Shown: positions 53,740-61,752 of the stretch, in pieces
Layout: every line of letters starts with the position of its first letter
How positions within the stretch are numbered: the stretch's first letter is position 1
Source of the DNA: an uncultured Coriobacteriaceae bacterium
GTDB lineage: Bacteria; Actinomycetota; Coriobacteriia; Coriobacteriales; Coriobacteriaceae
Reading direction: 5' to 3'
Assembly (NCBI GenBank): GCA_944320725.1
Contig: CALUIM010000012.1
Span: 1-64,000, forward strand
Length of the DNA: 64,000 nucleotides
Position numbers and translations under genes: made by a program
The notes under the pieces: model-generated
Database searches by the model: none
Told to the model about the DNA's origin: nothing
The model's input: the letters and a program-made list of their open reading frames with translations, nothing else

Positions 53740-55551
53740 CTACTCCCCCTCCGCGAATTGCGAGAGGTACAAATCGGCGTAGAAACCGTGCTGGGCAAGG
53801 AGCGCTTCATGCGTGCCCGACTCCACGATGTCACCGTCCTTGAGCACAAGGATCACGTCGGCACCGCGGATCGTGGAGAGCCGGTGCGCGATCACGAAGC
53901 TCGTCCTCCCCTGCATGAGCGCGTCCATAGCACGCTGGATGCGCACCTCGGTGCGCGTGTCCACGTTGGAGGTCGCCTCATCGAGAATCAACAGGGGGCG
54001 GTCGGCGATAAAGGCGCGCGCAATCGTGATGAGCTGGCGCTGGCCCTGCGAGATGTTTGATGCGTCCTCATTGAGCTCAAAATCGTAGCCACCCGGTAAG
54101 GTGCGAATGAAATGATCGGCGAGCGCGGCGCGGGCGGCAGCATACACCTCGTCGTCGCTTGCATCGGAGCGCCCGTAGCGGATGTTCTCTTTAATGGAAC
54201 CTTTGAACAGCCACGTGTCCTGCAGCACCATCGCGATATTGCGGCGCAAATCGGCGCGCGGCATATCGCGCACATCGACGCCATCGATTGAGATGGATCC
54301 ACCGTCCACATCGTAAAAGCGCATGAGCAGCTTCATGAGCGTGGTCTTGCCAGCGCCCGTTGGCCCCACGATAGCCACCGTCTGACCCGGGGCAACATCG
54401 CAGGAGAAATCGTGGATGATAGTCTTTTTTGGCACGTAGCCAAAGCGAACGTGGTCGAACGCAACGGCGCCCGCGCACCTTGGCAGCTCACGGGCGGGCG
54501 CGTCGGGCGTCTCCTCGGGTTCGGCCAAGAACTCGAAGACGCGCTCCGCGGCAGCCGAGAGCATCTGCAGCATGTTCGAAACCTGCGTGAGCTGCGTGAT
54601 GGGCTGCGTGAAGTTGCGCACGTACTGCATGAACGCCTGGATGTCTCCCACGGTGATGGCACCAGAGACGGCAAGAAACGCGCCCACCGACACGACCGCC
54701 ACATAGGCAAGGTTCGCCACGAAGTTCATGATGGGCTGCATAAGGCCGCTCGTGAACTGCGAGCGCCACCCCGAATCATAGAGCCCGCGGTTCTCGACAT
54801 CGAACTCGTCGAGCGAACGCGCTTCGCGGTTGAAAACCTTGATGACCGTCTGACCGGAGAAACTCTCCTCAATGATGCCGTCCACCTTGCCCAGCAACGC
54901 TTGCTGCCGGCGGAAATGACGCTGCGACACGCGCACAACCAGCACCACGCACACCAGCGACACCGGAATGGTGAGGAAGGTGACCCCGGCAAGCACCACC
55001 GAGACAGAAAGCATCATGACGGTGACACCAACGAGCTGCGTCACCGAGGTGATGAGCTGTGTCACGCTCTGGTTGAGCGACTGGCCGAGCGTATCGACGT
55101 CGTTTGTCACGCGGCTGAGCACATCGCCCACGGCGGTCGTCTCGAAGTAGGAAAGCGGCATGCGATCGACCTTGGCCATGATCTCTTGCCGCAGCCGATA
55201 GCACACGCGCTGCGTGATGCCCGTCATGAGCCAGCCCTGGATGAAGTTCAGGCCGGCTGCGCAGGCATAGAGACACATCAGCGCGGTGAGAATCGTGCCG
55301 ATCTTGGCAAAATCAATCGAGCCGGTTCCTGCGACCTTCGCCGCGAGCCCCTGGAACAACTCGGTGGTTGCTTGTCCCAGTACGCGCGGACCGATGACGT
55401 TGAATGCAACCGATCCCATCGCGCACGCCACCGCGATGACGAGCGCTACGCGGTCGCGAGCGATATACGCAATGAGACGCTTGATCGTGCCTTTGAAATC
55501 CTTGGCGCGCTCGGCGGCAGGCCCGCGACGCCCTCCCATAGGTCCCGGCAT
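53740..55551 (-). CDS. ABC exporter half-transporter (canonical ATP site)
   Basis: A 603-residue type IV ABC exporter subunit with a six-helix membrane domain (about 25-330) and an ATPase domain. The latter has GPTGAGKTTLMKLLMRF, the signature NISQGQRQLITIARAF, Walker B LLILDEATSNVDTR with the catalytic Glu, and the H-loop AHRLSTIR. The Arg/Gly-rich N-terminus is MPGPMGGRRG. The ATG overlaps the stop of the partner gene (TGATG). It probably forms a heterodimer with that partner for drug or lipid export. Substrate unknown. Confidence 0.92.
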   Translation of the reverse strand: MPGPMGGRRGPAAERAKDFKGTIKRLIAYIARDRVALVIAVACAMGSVAFNVIGPRVLGQATTELFQGLAAKVAGTGSIDFAKIGTILTALMCLYACAAGLNFIQGWLMTGITQRVCYRLRQEIMAKVDRMPLSYFETTAVGDVLSRVTNDVDTLGQSLNQSVTQLITSVTQLVGVTVMMLSVSVVLAGVTFLTIPVSLVCVVLVVRVSQRHFRRQQALLGKVDGIIEESFSGQTVIKVFNREARSLDEFDVENRGLYDSGWRSQFTSGLMQPIMNFVANLAYVAVVSVGAFLAVSGAITVGDIQAFMQYVRNFTQPITQLTQVSNMLQMLSAAAERVFEFLAEPEETPDAPARELPRCAGAVAFDHVRFGYVPKKTIIHDFSCDVAPGQTVAIVGPTGAGKTTLMKLLMRFYDVDGGSISIDGVDVRDMPRADLRRNIAMVLQDTWLFKGSIKENIRYGRSDASDDEVYAAARAALADHFIRTLPGGYDFELNEDASNISQGQRQLITIARAFIADRPLLILDEATSNVDTRTEVRIQRAMDALMQGRTSFVIAHRLSTIRGADVILVLKDGDIVESGTHEALLAQHGFYADLYLSQFAEGE

Positions 55552-57866
55552 CAGCGCTCACCCCCTTCCCAAGCGGCATCCGGAACACGTCCAGCCTCGC
55601 GCGCCGTATCGGAGGCAGTCTCCTCAAGCCCCAGCTCCTCGGGGCTCAGCTGGCTCTTCGCAATCTCCAGATACTCCGGGCAGGTGCGCAAGAGCTCCTC
55701 GTGGGTGCCCATACCGGCAACCCTGCCGTCATCGAGCACGATGATCTGCTCGGCATGCATGACCGTGGCGATGCGCTGGGCAACGATGATCACCGCGGTA
55801 TCCGCCGCGCGCCGGGCAAGCTCGGCTCGAAGCGTCGCGTCGGTCTTGTAGTCGAGCGCGCTGAACGAATCGTCGAATACGAGCACGCGTGGGCGGATTG
55901 CCAAGGCGCGCGCAATGGAAAGGCGCTGGTTCTGCCCACCCGAGACATTCGTGCCGCCCTGGGAGACGGGACTTTGGTAGCCATCGGGCTTCGCAGAGAT
56001 GAACTCCGTCGCCTGTGCGATCTCGGCGGCCTCGACCATAGCGGCATCGGACATCGCAGGATCGCCGTACTTGATGTTGCTCTCGATCGTGCCCGAGAAC
56101 AGCATGCGTTTCTGCGGCACGTAGCCAATCTGTCGGCGCAACTCCTCGAGCGGGATATTCCGAATATCAACGCCATCGAGCGTGATGGAGCCCGCCGTCA
56201 CGTCATACAGGCGTGGCAACAACTGCACGAGCGACGACTTGCCGCAGCCTGTGGAGCCAATAATCGCGCAGGTCTTGCCGGGTTCTACCGAGAAACTTAT
56301 ATGTTCGAGTGTGGGCAGATCGGCATCTGGATAGGTGAATGTCACATCGTGGTACGCGACGACGCCGCGCCATCCCGCATCCGCCTCGCGCGATACCCGC
56401 GTCTCGGGTGCCGGATCGGCGATGCTTGATTGCGTAACGAGCACCTCGTGTACGCGCTCGGCGGCAACATCGGCGCGCGGCAGCATCACCGAGATCATCG
56501 TGATAATCATGAAGCTCATGATGACCTGCATCACATAGTTGATGTAGGCCATGAGGTCTCCTACTTGGATGGCGCCGGCATCAACGCCTTGGCTGCCAAA
56601 CCACACGATGGCGACGGTCGATCCGTTCATAACGAGCAGCATCACGGGCATGAGCAATGCCATGCAGCGATTCGTGAAGATATAGGTGTTCGTAAGCTCG
56701 CGATTCGCCTCGTCGTAGCGTCGCTGCTCAAAATCCTGCCGTCCAAACGCGCGAATGGGCATGATGCCCGTGATAATCTCGCGCGCAACGAGATTGTTGC
56801 GGTCAACGAGCTGTTGCATGATGCGGAACTTTGGCATGGTGACACCCATGAGCACGCCAATGGCGATGGCGATCACAGCAACCGCCACCACTAAAATGGG
56901 CTCGAGCCCCACGGGGTTCGTGAGCACGCGCACAAGCGACCCGATGCCCATGCACGGGGCAAACAGAACGATGCGCAGGCACATGACGAGCACCATCTGA
57001 ATCTGCTGGATGTCGTTGGTGGCGCGCGTGATGAGCGATGCAGCAGAGAACTTACCCATCTCGGCCGGTGAGAAGTCGAGCACGCGCTTATAAAGGTCGT
57101 GGCGCAGGTCGCGTGCAATTGCCGCAGAGGTCTTTGATGCGTTGAGCGCGGCGAGCACCGCGCACAGCGCGGCGAAGAGCGCGCACGCGAGCATCGTCGC
57201 GCCCTGCCGCAGCAGGTAGTCCGCCTGCACCTGCCCCACGTCGAGCCCCGCATGCTCGTATGCGGACTTCACGAACGCGATCGCGCGCGAGGTGATGATC
57301 GAGTCGCCATCGGCGCCAAGCTCCTGGGCAAGCGCCTCCCTCATGCTATAGAGCGATCCGGGGCCAAACGTGACGGGGCCATGACCCTCGGCCTCGGAAA
57401 ACGCCGATGCGGCCGCCTCAAACTCCTTAAGGTCAACCGTATCGCCCAACGCCTCCATGAGCGCCTCGACGTTCTCGGAGCTCTCGCCCGCCGCCCATTC
57501 ATCGACAGGGATACCCTGCTCGAACTGGTACGCAAGCGTCTCCGCCTCGCCAAGAAAACCTGCGAGGTCCGATCGCGTTTGCTCGTCGCCGGTAAAGGCC
57601 CTCACACCCTGTTCGTCGGGAGCGGTGTACGCGGCCTCCACGCGCTCGATTTCGTGGACATCGAGAAAGAGCTCGACGCGATCGAGATCGTCCTGCGTGA
57701 TCTTATCGGGCACCGGGCTTGCGATGCCGCCCTGGCTGATGCCCACGTCAACGATATCGCTCATCAGTCCAGGCAGCGTGAGCTCGCAGTTCGCCTGCGC
57801 GAACAGCAATACGAGCGCTATGAGGAAGTTGATGCCGTGTCCCTTCATGAATCCGAAGATCTTCAC
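55551..57866 (-). CDS. ABC exporter half-transporter with extracytoplasmic insertion and degenerate Walker B
   Basis: A 771-residue partner subunit. The first helix (12-36) is followed by an extra hydrophilic, acidic stretch of about 160 residues (45-205) before the second helix; ordinary half-transporters have only a short loop there. The ATPase domain has GSTGCGKSSLVQLLPRL, NVSGGQNQRLSIARAL and Walker B LVFDDSFSALD, with Asp in place of the catalytic Glu (about 664). That pattern is typical of heterodimeric exporters of the TM287/288 type. The start is GTG with AAAGGGGG ahead. Confidence 0.9.
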   Translation of the reverse strand: MKIFGFMKGHGINFLIALVLLFAQANCELTLPGLMSDIVDVGISQGGIASPVPDKITQDDLDRVELFLDVHEIERVEAAYTAPDEQGVRAFTGDEQTRSDLAGFLGEAETLAYQFEQGIPVDEWAAGESSENVEALMEALGDTVDLKEFEAAASAFSEAEGHGPVTFGPGSLYSMREALAQELGADGDSIITSRAIAFVKSAYEHAGLDVGQVQADYLLRQGATMLACALFAALCAVLAALNASKTSAAIARDLRHDLYKRVLDFSPAEMGKFSAASLITRATNDIQQIQMVLVMCLRIVLFAPCMGIGSLVRVLTNPVGLEPILVVAVAVIAIAIGVLMGVTMPKFRIMQQLVDRNNLVAREIITGIMPIRAFGRQDFEQRRYDEANRELTNTYIFTNRCMALLMPVMLLVMNGSTVAIVWFGSQGVDAGAIQVGDLMAYINYVMQVIMSFMIITMISVMLPRADVAAERVHEVLVTQSSIADPAPETRVSREADAGWRGVVAYHDVTFTYPDADLPTLEHISFSVEPGKTCAIIGSTGCGKSSLVQLLPRLYDVTAGSITLDGVDIRNIPLEELRRQIGYVPQKRMLFSGTIESNIKYGDPAMSDAAMVEAAEIAQATEFISAKPDGYQSPVSQGGTNVSGGQNQRLSIARALAIRPRVLVFDDSFSALDYKTDATLRAELARRAADTAVIIVAQRIATVMHAEQIIVLDDGRVAGMGTHEELLRTCPEYLEIAKSQLSPEELGLEETASDTAREAGRVPDAAWEGGER

Positions 57867-58264
57867 GGAGTATCCCCCTTTCAGATACAGACACGATGGA
57901 TGATTATTCCCCTACCCGCCGCCACGAAGCGCCGGAGCGCTCCATGCGGGCAGCTGCGCATACAAACTCCATCCATGAGGCACCTAACGATTTACCCCCT
58001 TGACGATACGCACCCGCTCTCTGCAAATACCTCAAGTTCTTACTTGCAATACCACGTGTCACCTGCGATAATGCATGGGCGCACCGCGAACGCACCGTGC
58101 CGCGTCCGCGCCTCGACATCCCGCACGTAGCCCGTCGCTGCGCCTGCGGACCTGCTTCTGTCGGTGGCGATGTGAAGATTGCACGTAGCGAGCGCAATTT
58201 GTGCTATAGTTCCTATCTGTTTGTTCAAGCGGTTATGTCTACACCGCCCAAGGAGGGTTTAGTC
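57867..58264. other. 398-bp divergent control region between the ABC pair and rpmB
   Basis: This gap separates the leftward ABC genes from rightward rpmB. It holds two plus-strand promoter candidates for rpmB (58,044-58,072 and a TATAGT -10 at 58,205-58,210 with TTGCAC 20 bp upstream) and the ribosome site AAGGAGGG. No RNA family or further gene was recognised, and no clear promoter for the ABC pair. Confidence 0.4.
58044..58072 (+). promoter_or_regulatory. candidate sigma-70 promoter upstream of rpmB
   Basis: TTGCAA, a 17-bp spacer and GATAAT form a good housekeeping promoter. If it drives rpmB, the leader would be about 185 nt, long for this gene; a nearer -10 exists. Confidence 0.45.
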
Positions 58265-58453
58265 ATGTCCAAAGTTTGCGAGATCTGCGGTAAGCACCCC
58301 GTTGCTGGTCGCTCTATCAGCCACTCCCACCGCGTCACCAATCGCCAGTTCCGTCCCAACATCCAGCGCGTGTACTGCGTTGTCGATGGTCATCGTCGCA
58401 AGATGAACGTCTGCACCACGTGCCTCAAGTCTGGCAAGGTGGCTCGCTCCTAA
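58265..58453 (+). CDS. rpmB: 50S ribosomal protein L28
   Basis: A 62-residue ribosomal protein: MSKVCEICGKHPVAGRSISH, then RRFRPN-type region RQFRPNIQRVY and a C-terminal CTTCLKSGKVARS. The CEIC and CTTC pairs make it the zinc-binding form. AAGGAGGG precedes the ATG. It is a single-gene unit ending in a terminator. In Bacillus rpmB faces yloU; here the ABC pair lies between them. Confidence 0.96.
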   Translation: MSKVCEICGKHPVAGRSISHSHRVTNRQFRPNIQRVYCVVDGHRRKMNVCTTCLKSGKVARS

Positions 58454-58491
58454 GGGACTTCCCTCTCGTTGAGCATTGCATCTGCATGATG

Positions 58492-58514
58492 AGCGCCCTC
58501 CGGGGCGCTTTTTT
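58492..58514 (+). terminator. intrinsic terminator of rpmB
   Basis: AGCGCCC pairs with GGGCGCT around TCCG, followed directly by a run of six T, 39 bp after the rpmB stop. Confidence 0.9.
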
Positions 58515-58574
58515 CATGGCGCACTTGTGGTGGCGGTGGCCTCTGGCAACTATCCGTGCATCGGTCTCGCTTAT

Positions 58575-58603
58575 TTGGTACGCGCACCTACACGTACTAG
58601 AAT
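58575..58603 (+). promoter_or_regulatory. sigma-70 promoter of the clcF-lipid kinase operon
   Basis: TTGGTA, a 17-bp spacer and TAGAAT. The predicted start lies about 40 bp before the GTG start codon, leaving no space for a fluoride riboswitch. Confidence 0.6.
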
Positions 58604-58651
58604 CATAGGGCGCGCCAGAACGTGCCCATGCCTACTACGAAGGGATAAAAC

Positions 58652-60058
58652 GTGCACGGCAATTCATCCCATACCGCCAAGCCTCTCAGTGCGCTCTCGG
58701 ACACCCTTGAATCAGCGAGCGCGAGCATGGTGCAACACGAGCGCCTGCTTGCTGCAGATACCAAGCGCGATTTGCGCAACGCACGAGAAAGCCTGTGGTT
58801 GCTCACGCTGGTGCTTGTCGTTTCTGCTGCCATGGGTATCGCCGCCTGGCTTTTCCTCACCAGCCTCGATGCGGTGAGCGCGGCACGCACGACACAGCCG
58901 CTGTGCTTTCTGTTCCTCCCCATCGTGGGTGTGGGCACCGCCTGGCTCTATCGCACGCACGGAGGCGAGGCGTCCCGCGGCAACAACCTTGTCATCGACA
59001 GCGCTCTGACGGGCAAGGCGATTCCTGCGCGTATGGCGCTGTTCACCTTCTTTTGTTCAGTCGCTACGCATCTGGCGGGCGGTTCGGCCGGTCGCGAGGG
59101 AACCGCGGTGCAGATTGGCGGTACCATCGCCGACAATGTTGCCCGACGTTTGCACCTTGGCACACGCGATCATCAAGACCTCCTGCTCTCGGGCATTGCC
59201 GCCGCATTTGGCGGTGTCTTCGGCACACCGCTCGCCGGCGCATTCTTTGGCATGGAGATGTGCTTTGTGGGCAAGCTCAACTACAGTGCGGGCATCTACT
59301 GCCTCATCGCCTCCTTCACGGGCGACACCGTAGCCCGCGCACTTGGAACGCAGCACGCCGAGCACATGATCGGCACCATCCCCGAGCTTGAACCGCGCAC
59401 GATCGCGCTCGCTGTTGCCGCGGCAGTTATATTCGGCCTTACTGCGCGTCTCTTTTCACTCGCCATCCGCACAATCAAGCGCTTCTACGCCAACCGCATT
59501 ACCAACTATCTCGTCGCTGCACTTGTGGGATCGCTCGTGGTGCTCGCCGCCTTTGGCGTGGGCGGACTCACGCGCTATGCCGGACTCTCGACATGGCTTG
59601 TAGATGCAGGTTTTTCCGGTGATACCACGCTGGGAGACGCAGCGCTCAAGCTCGTCATGACCGCGCTTACGCTCGGTGCTGGATTCCAAGGCGGTGAGGT
59701 CACGCCGCTCTTTGGCATCGGCGCTTCACTTGGAGGCTGGCTCGGGACTGTCTCCGGCATGCCGACCGCCTTCATGGCGGCGCTCGGCCTGCTCGGCGTC
59801 TTTGGCGCTGGGCTGAACGTTCCCATTACGACCATCATGCTCGGCATCGATATGTTCGGCGGACATGGCGCCCCGTACTTTGTGATTGTTGCGTTTGTGA
59901 GCTATTTGGTTGCGGGCCATCGCGGCGTCTACGCAGCGCAGCGCATCGTCACGCCCAAGCGAAGGTCGCTCGCCCATGATGGCGGGCTTACGCTCGACGA
60001 GGCCATCGCGCATCATCAACGCGGCGAAGACACCGCAGACGAGGAGGCTGCATCATGA
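58652..60058 (+). CDS. CLC-F-type fluoride/proton antiporter
   Basis: A 468-residue CLC membrane protein. Residues at the ion path point to the fluoride subtype: GNNLVID (110-116) stands in place of the chloride-type GSGIP, GGSAGREGT (143-151) replaces GREGP while keeping the gating Glu, and GGEVTPLFG is at 347-355. CLC-F proteins expel fluoride in exchange for protons. The hydrophobic helices begin near residue 48 and the last 40 residues are polar. The GTG start follows GAAGGG. No fluoride riboswitch is seen. The gene overlaps the lipid-kinase gene (ATGA). Confidence 0.8.
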   Translation: MHGNSSHTAKPLSALSDTLESASASMVQHERLLAADTKRDLRNARESLWLLTLVLVVSAAMGIAAWLFLTSLDAVSAARTTQPLCFLFLPIVGVGTAWLYRTHGGEASRGNNLVIDSALTGKAIPARMALFTFFCSVATHLAGGSAGREGTAVQIGGTIADNVARRLHLGTRDHQDLLLSGIAAAFGGVFGTPLAGAFFGMEMCFVGKLNYSAGIYCLIASFTGDTVARALGTQHAEHMIGTIPELEPRTIALAVAAAVIFGLTARLFSLAIRTIKRFYANRITNYLVAALVGSLVVLAAFGVGGLTRYAGLSTWLVDAGFSGDTTLGDAALKLVMTALTLGAGFQGGEVTPLFGIGASLGGWLGTVSGMPTAFMAALGLLGVFGAGLNVPITTIMLGIDMFGGHGAPYFVIVAFVSYLVAGHRGVYAAQRIVTPKRRSLAHDGGLTLDEAIAHHQRGEDTADEEAAS

Positions 60059-61044
60059 ATCACGCCAGAACACTGGGACGGACGCTCATCATCGCCAACC
60101 CTGCCTCGCAATCCGGTGCCGGCGAGGCGGTCGCCTGGCAGCTCAAGCGGTTCTTGAGCATGTATCTCGACGACCCAGATGCGTTTGAGCTCGTGTTTAC
60201 CGAACGACCCCACCACGCCACCGAACTCGCCGCGGCCGCTGAGCACTACAACGCCGTCGTTGCCCTCGGCGGCGACGGCGTCATTCACGAAGTCGCCGGC
60301 GGGCTCATGCGCCATCCACGCGCCACGCGTCCCGCACTCGGCATCATACCGGTCGGTTCGGGCAATGATTACGCACGCACCTTAGGCATCACCGAGCGCG
60401 GCGACGCATCGTTCGAGGTGCTGCTCAAGAGTCGCGCAACCCCGCTCGATGTTGGACGTGCGGACTTTGAACGCGCAGGTGGCCATGCGGGCCACTTCAC
60501 CGAATACTTCATCGAAACGCTTTCCATCGGCCTTGATGCCGCCATTGCCATCGATACCTACGAGTTGCGCACGTCCACCCATCTTCGTGGCAGCGCGCTC
60601 TACACTGCAAGCGGGCTCAGGGTCTTCGGTGCCGGCTATCGCGACTATCCCATGAGCGTTTCGTTTGACGGTGCACCTGCCGAGCGCCTGCGGCCCTACC
60701 TCATCGCAATCCAGATCGGGCCCACGTATGGCTCCGGCTACCAGATCTGTCCCGCCGCCGATCCTGCCGACGGCCTCTTTGATATCTGCTATGCCGTCGG
60801 CCCCGCGCCGCGACTGGTTACCGTTCCGCTCTTTTTGCGTGCGAAGCATGGCAACCACATGGGCTCGAAGCTCATCCACACCACACGCGCCGCTTCCGTT
60901 GAGCTCGAACTCGCTGAAGACGCCTATCCCATACAGGCCGACGGCGAGCAGCTCCGCGCACGCCGTCTCTCGATCACGATGCTGCCGGGCGCGCTCGATG
61001 TCCTCGTGCCCCAAAGCTTTGGCGGCAGGCAGCAGACACAATAA
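60055..61044 (+). CDS. diacylglycerol kinase-family lipid kinase
   Basis: A 329-residue DagK/YegS-family protein. LIIANPASQSGAG at the start, VVALGGDGVIHEVAGGLM (ATP-binding GGDG), LGIIPVGSGNDYAR and the C-terminal PADGLFDI region with an Asp-Gly pair fit this family, which phosphorylates diacylglycerol or other lipids at the membrane. The exact lipid is unknown. It overlaps the clcF gene by 4 bp, an unusual pairing with no known functional link. Confidence 0.88.
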   Translation: MNHARTLGRTLIIANPASQSGAGEAVAWQLKRFLSMYLDDPDAFELVFTERPHHATELAAAAEHYNAVVALGGDGVIHEVAGGLMRHPRATRPALGIIPVGSGNDYARTLGITERGDASFEVLLKSRATPLDVGRADFERAGGHAGHFTEYFIETLSIGLDAAIAIDTYELRTSTHLRGSALYTASGLRVFGAGYRDYPMSVSFDGAPAERLRPYLIAIQIGPTYGSGYQICPAADPADGLFDICYAVGPAPRLVTVPLFLRAKHGNHMGSKLIHTTRAASVELELAEDAYPIQADGEQLRARRLSITMLPGALDVLVPQSFGGRQQTQ

Positions 61045-61181
61045 GCCGCATCCGCGCTTTGCTTCAACTCGTATTTTAGGATAGCAACGAATATGGTGGT
61101 GTACAGCGGATACGCATATGATATGCGCTGGCAAATTGCCGCTCACAAACCTTTGACCACGTATAAGAACTTGGGGGATTC

Positions 61182-61649
61182 ATGGAAAAGAAGAGCATCG
61201 TTCAGGAGTTTATCGAGTTTATCAGCCGCGGTAACGTGATGGATCTCGCCGTCGGCGTTATCATCGGCGGCGCGTTCACCTCGGTGGTGAACTCGCTCGT
61301 CACCAACCTCATTCAGCCGCTCATCAGCGCGATCGGCGGTAACCCTGAGGTTAAGGGCATGGCGCTCGTACTCAACGGCCAGACCATCGATTTCGGTGCT
61401 TTCATCTCCGCCGTCATCAGCTTCCTCATCACCGCCGCTGCCGTCTTCGCCATCGTGAAGGGCATGAACACCCTGAACGACCTGAAGGAGGCCGCGCTTG
61501 CCAAGGCGGGCCTCGCCAAGGAGGCCGAGGAGGAGGCCGCGCCCGAGCCGCGCACCTGCCCCTACTGCAAGCAGGAGATCGCCGACGACGCGACCCGCTG
61601 CCCGCACTGCACCGCAAAGCTCGAGGGCTACGCGAACGCCCAGGAGTAG
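61182..61649 (+). CDS. mscL: large-conductance mechanosensitive channel MscL with C-terminal zinc ribbon
   Basis: MscL opens under membrane tension to release solutes in osmotic downshock. The 155-residue protein has the N-terminal amphipathic helix, first membrane helix GNVMDLAVGVIIGGAFTSVV, the extracellular loop, second helix FISAVISFLITAAAVFAIV, and a Glu/Ala linker. A zinc ribbon is added at the end: CPYC (126-129) and CPHC (140-143). Standard MscL ends in a helical bundle without cysteines. The ATG follows GGGGG. A terminator is 27 bp downstream. Confidence 0.93.
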   Translation: MEKKSIVQEFIEFISRGNVMDLAVGVIIGGAFTSVVNSLVTNLIQPLISAIGGNPEVKGMALVLNGQTIDFGAFISAVISFLITAAAVFAIVKGMNTLNDLKEAALAKAGLAKEAEEEAAPEPRTCPYCKQEIADDATRCPHCTAKLEGYANAQE

Positions 61650-61676
61650 CCGCTCCTCACAGCGAACGTTTACAGA

Positions 61677-61718
61677 AGCACCCGCCGACGCGTCTCATAG
61701 CGTCAGCGGGTGCTTTTT
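61677..61718 (+). terminator. intrinsic terminator of mscL
   Basis: AGCACCCGC-C-GACGC pairs with GCGTC-A-GCGGGTGCT (one mismatch) around an 8-base loop and is followed by TTTTT. It also faces the end of the convergent sulfhydrylase gene. Confidence 0.9.
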
Positions 61719-61752
61719 CATAGCTCTATGACACGCGTGGTGGCAGGAAGAC

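Noticed and set aside
58454-58651. Fluoride riboswitch upstream of the CLC-F gene
   Set aside because: I looked for the conserved GGCGAUGG start and GCCUGAUGG-type pairing and found neither; the space is taken by the rpmB terminator and a promoter.
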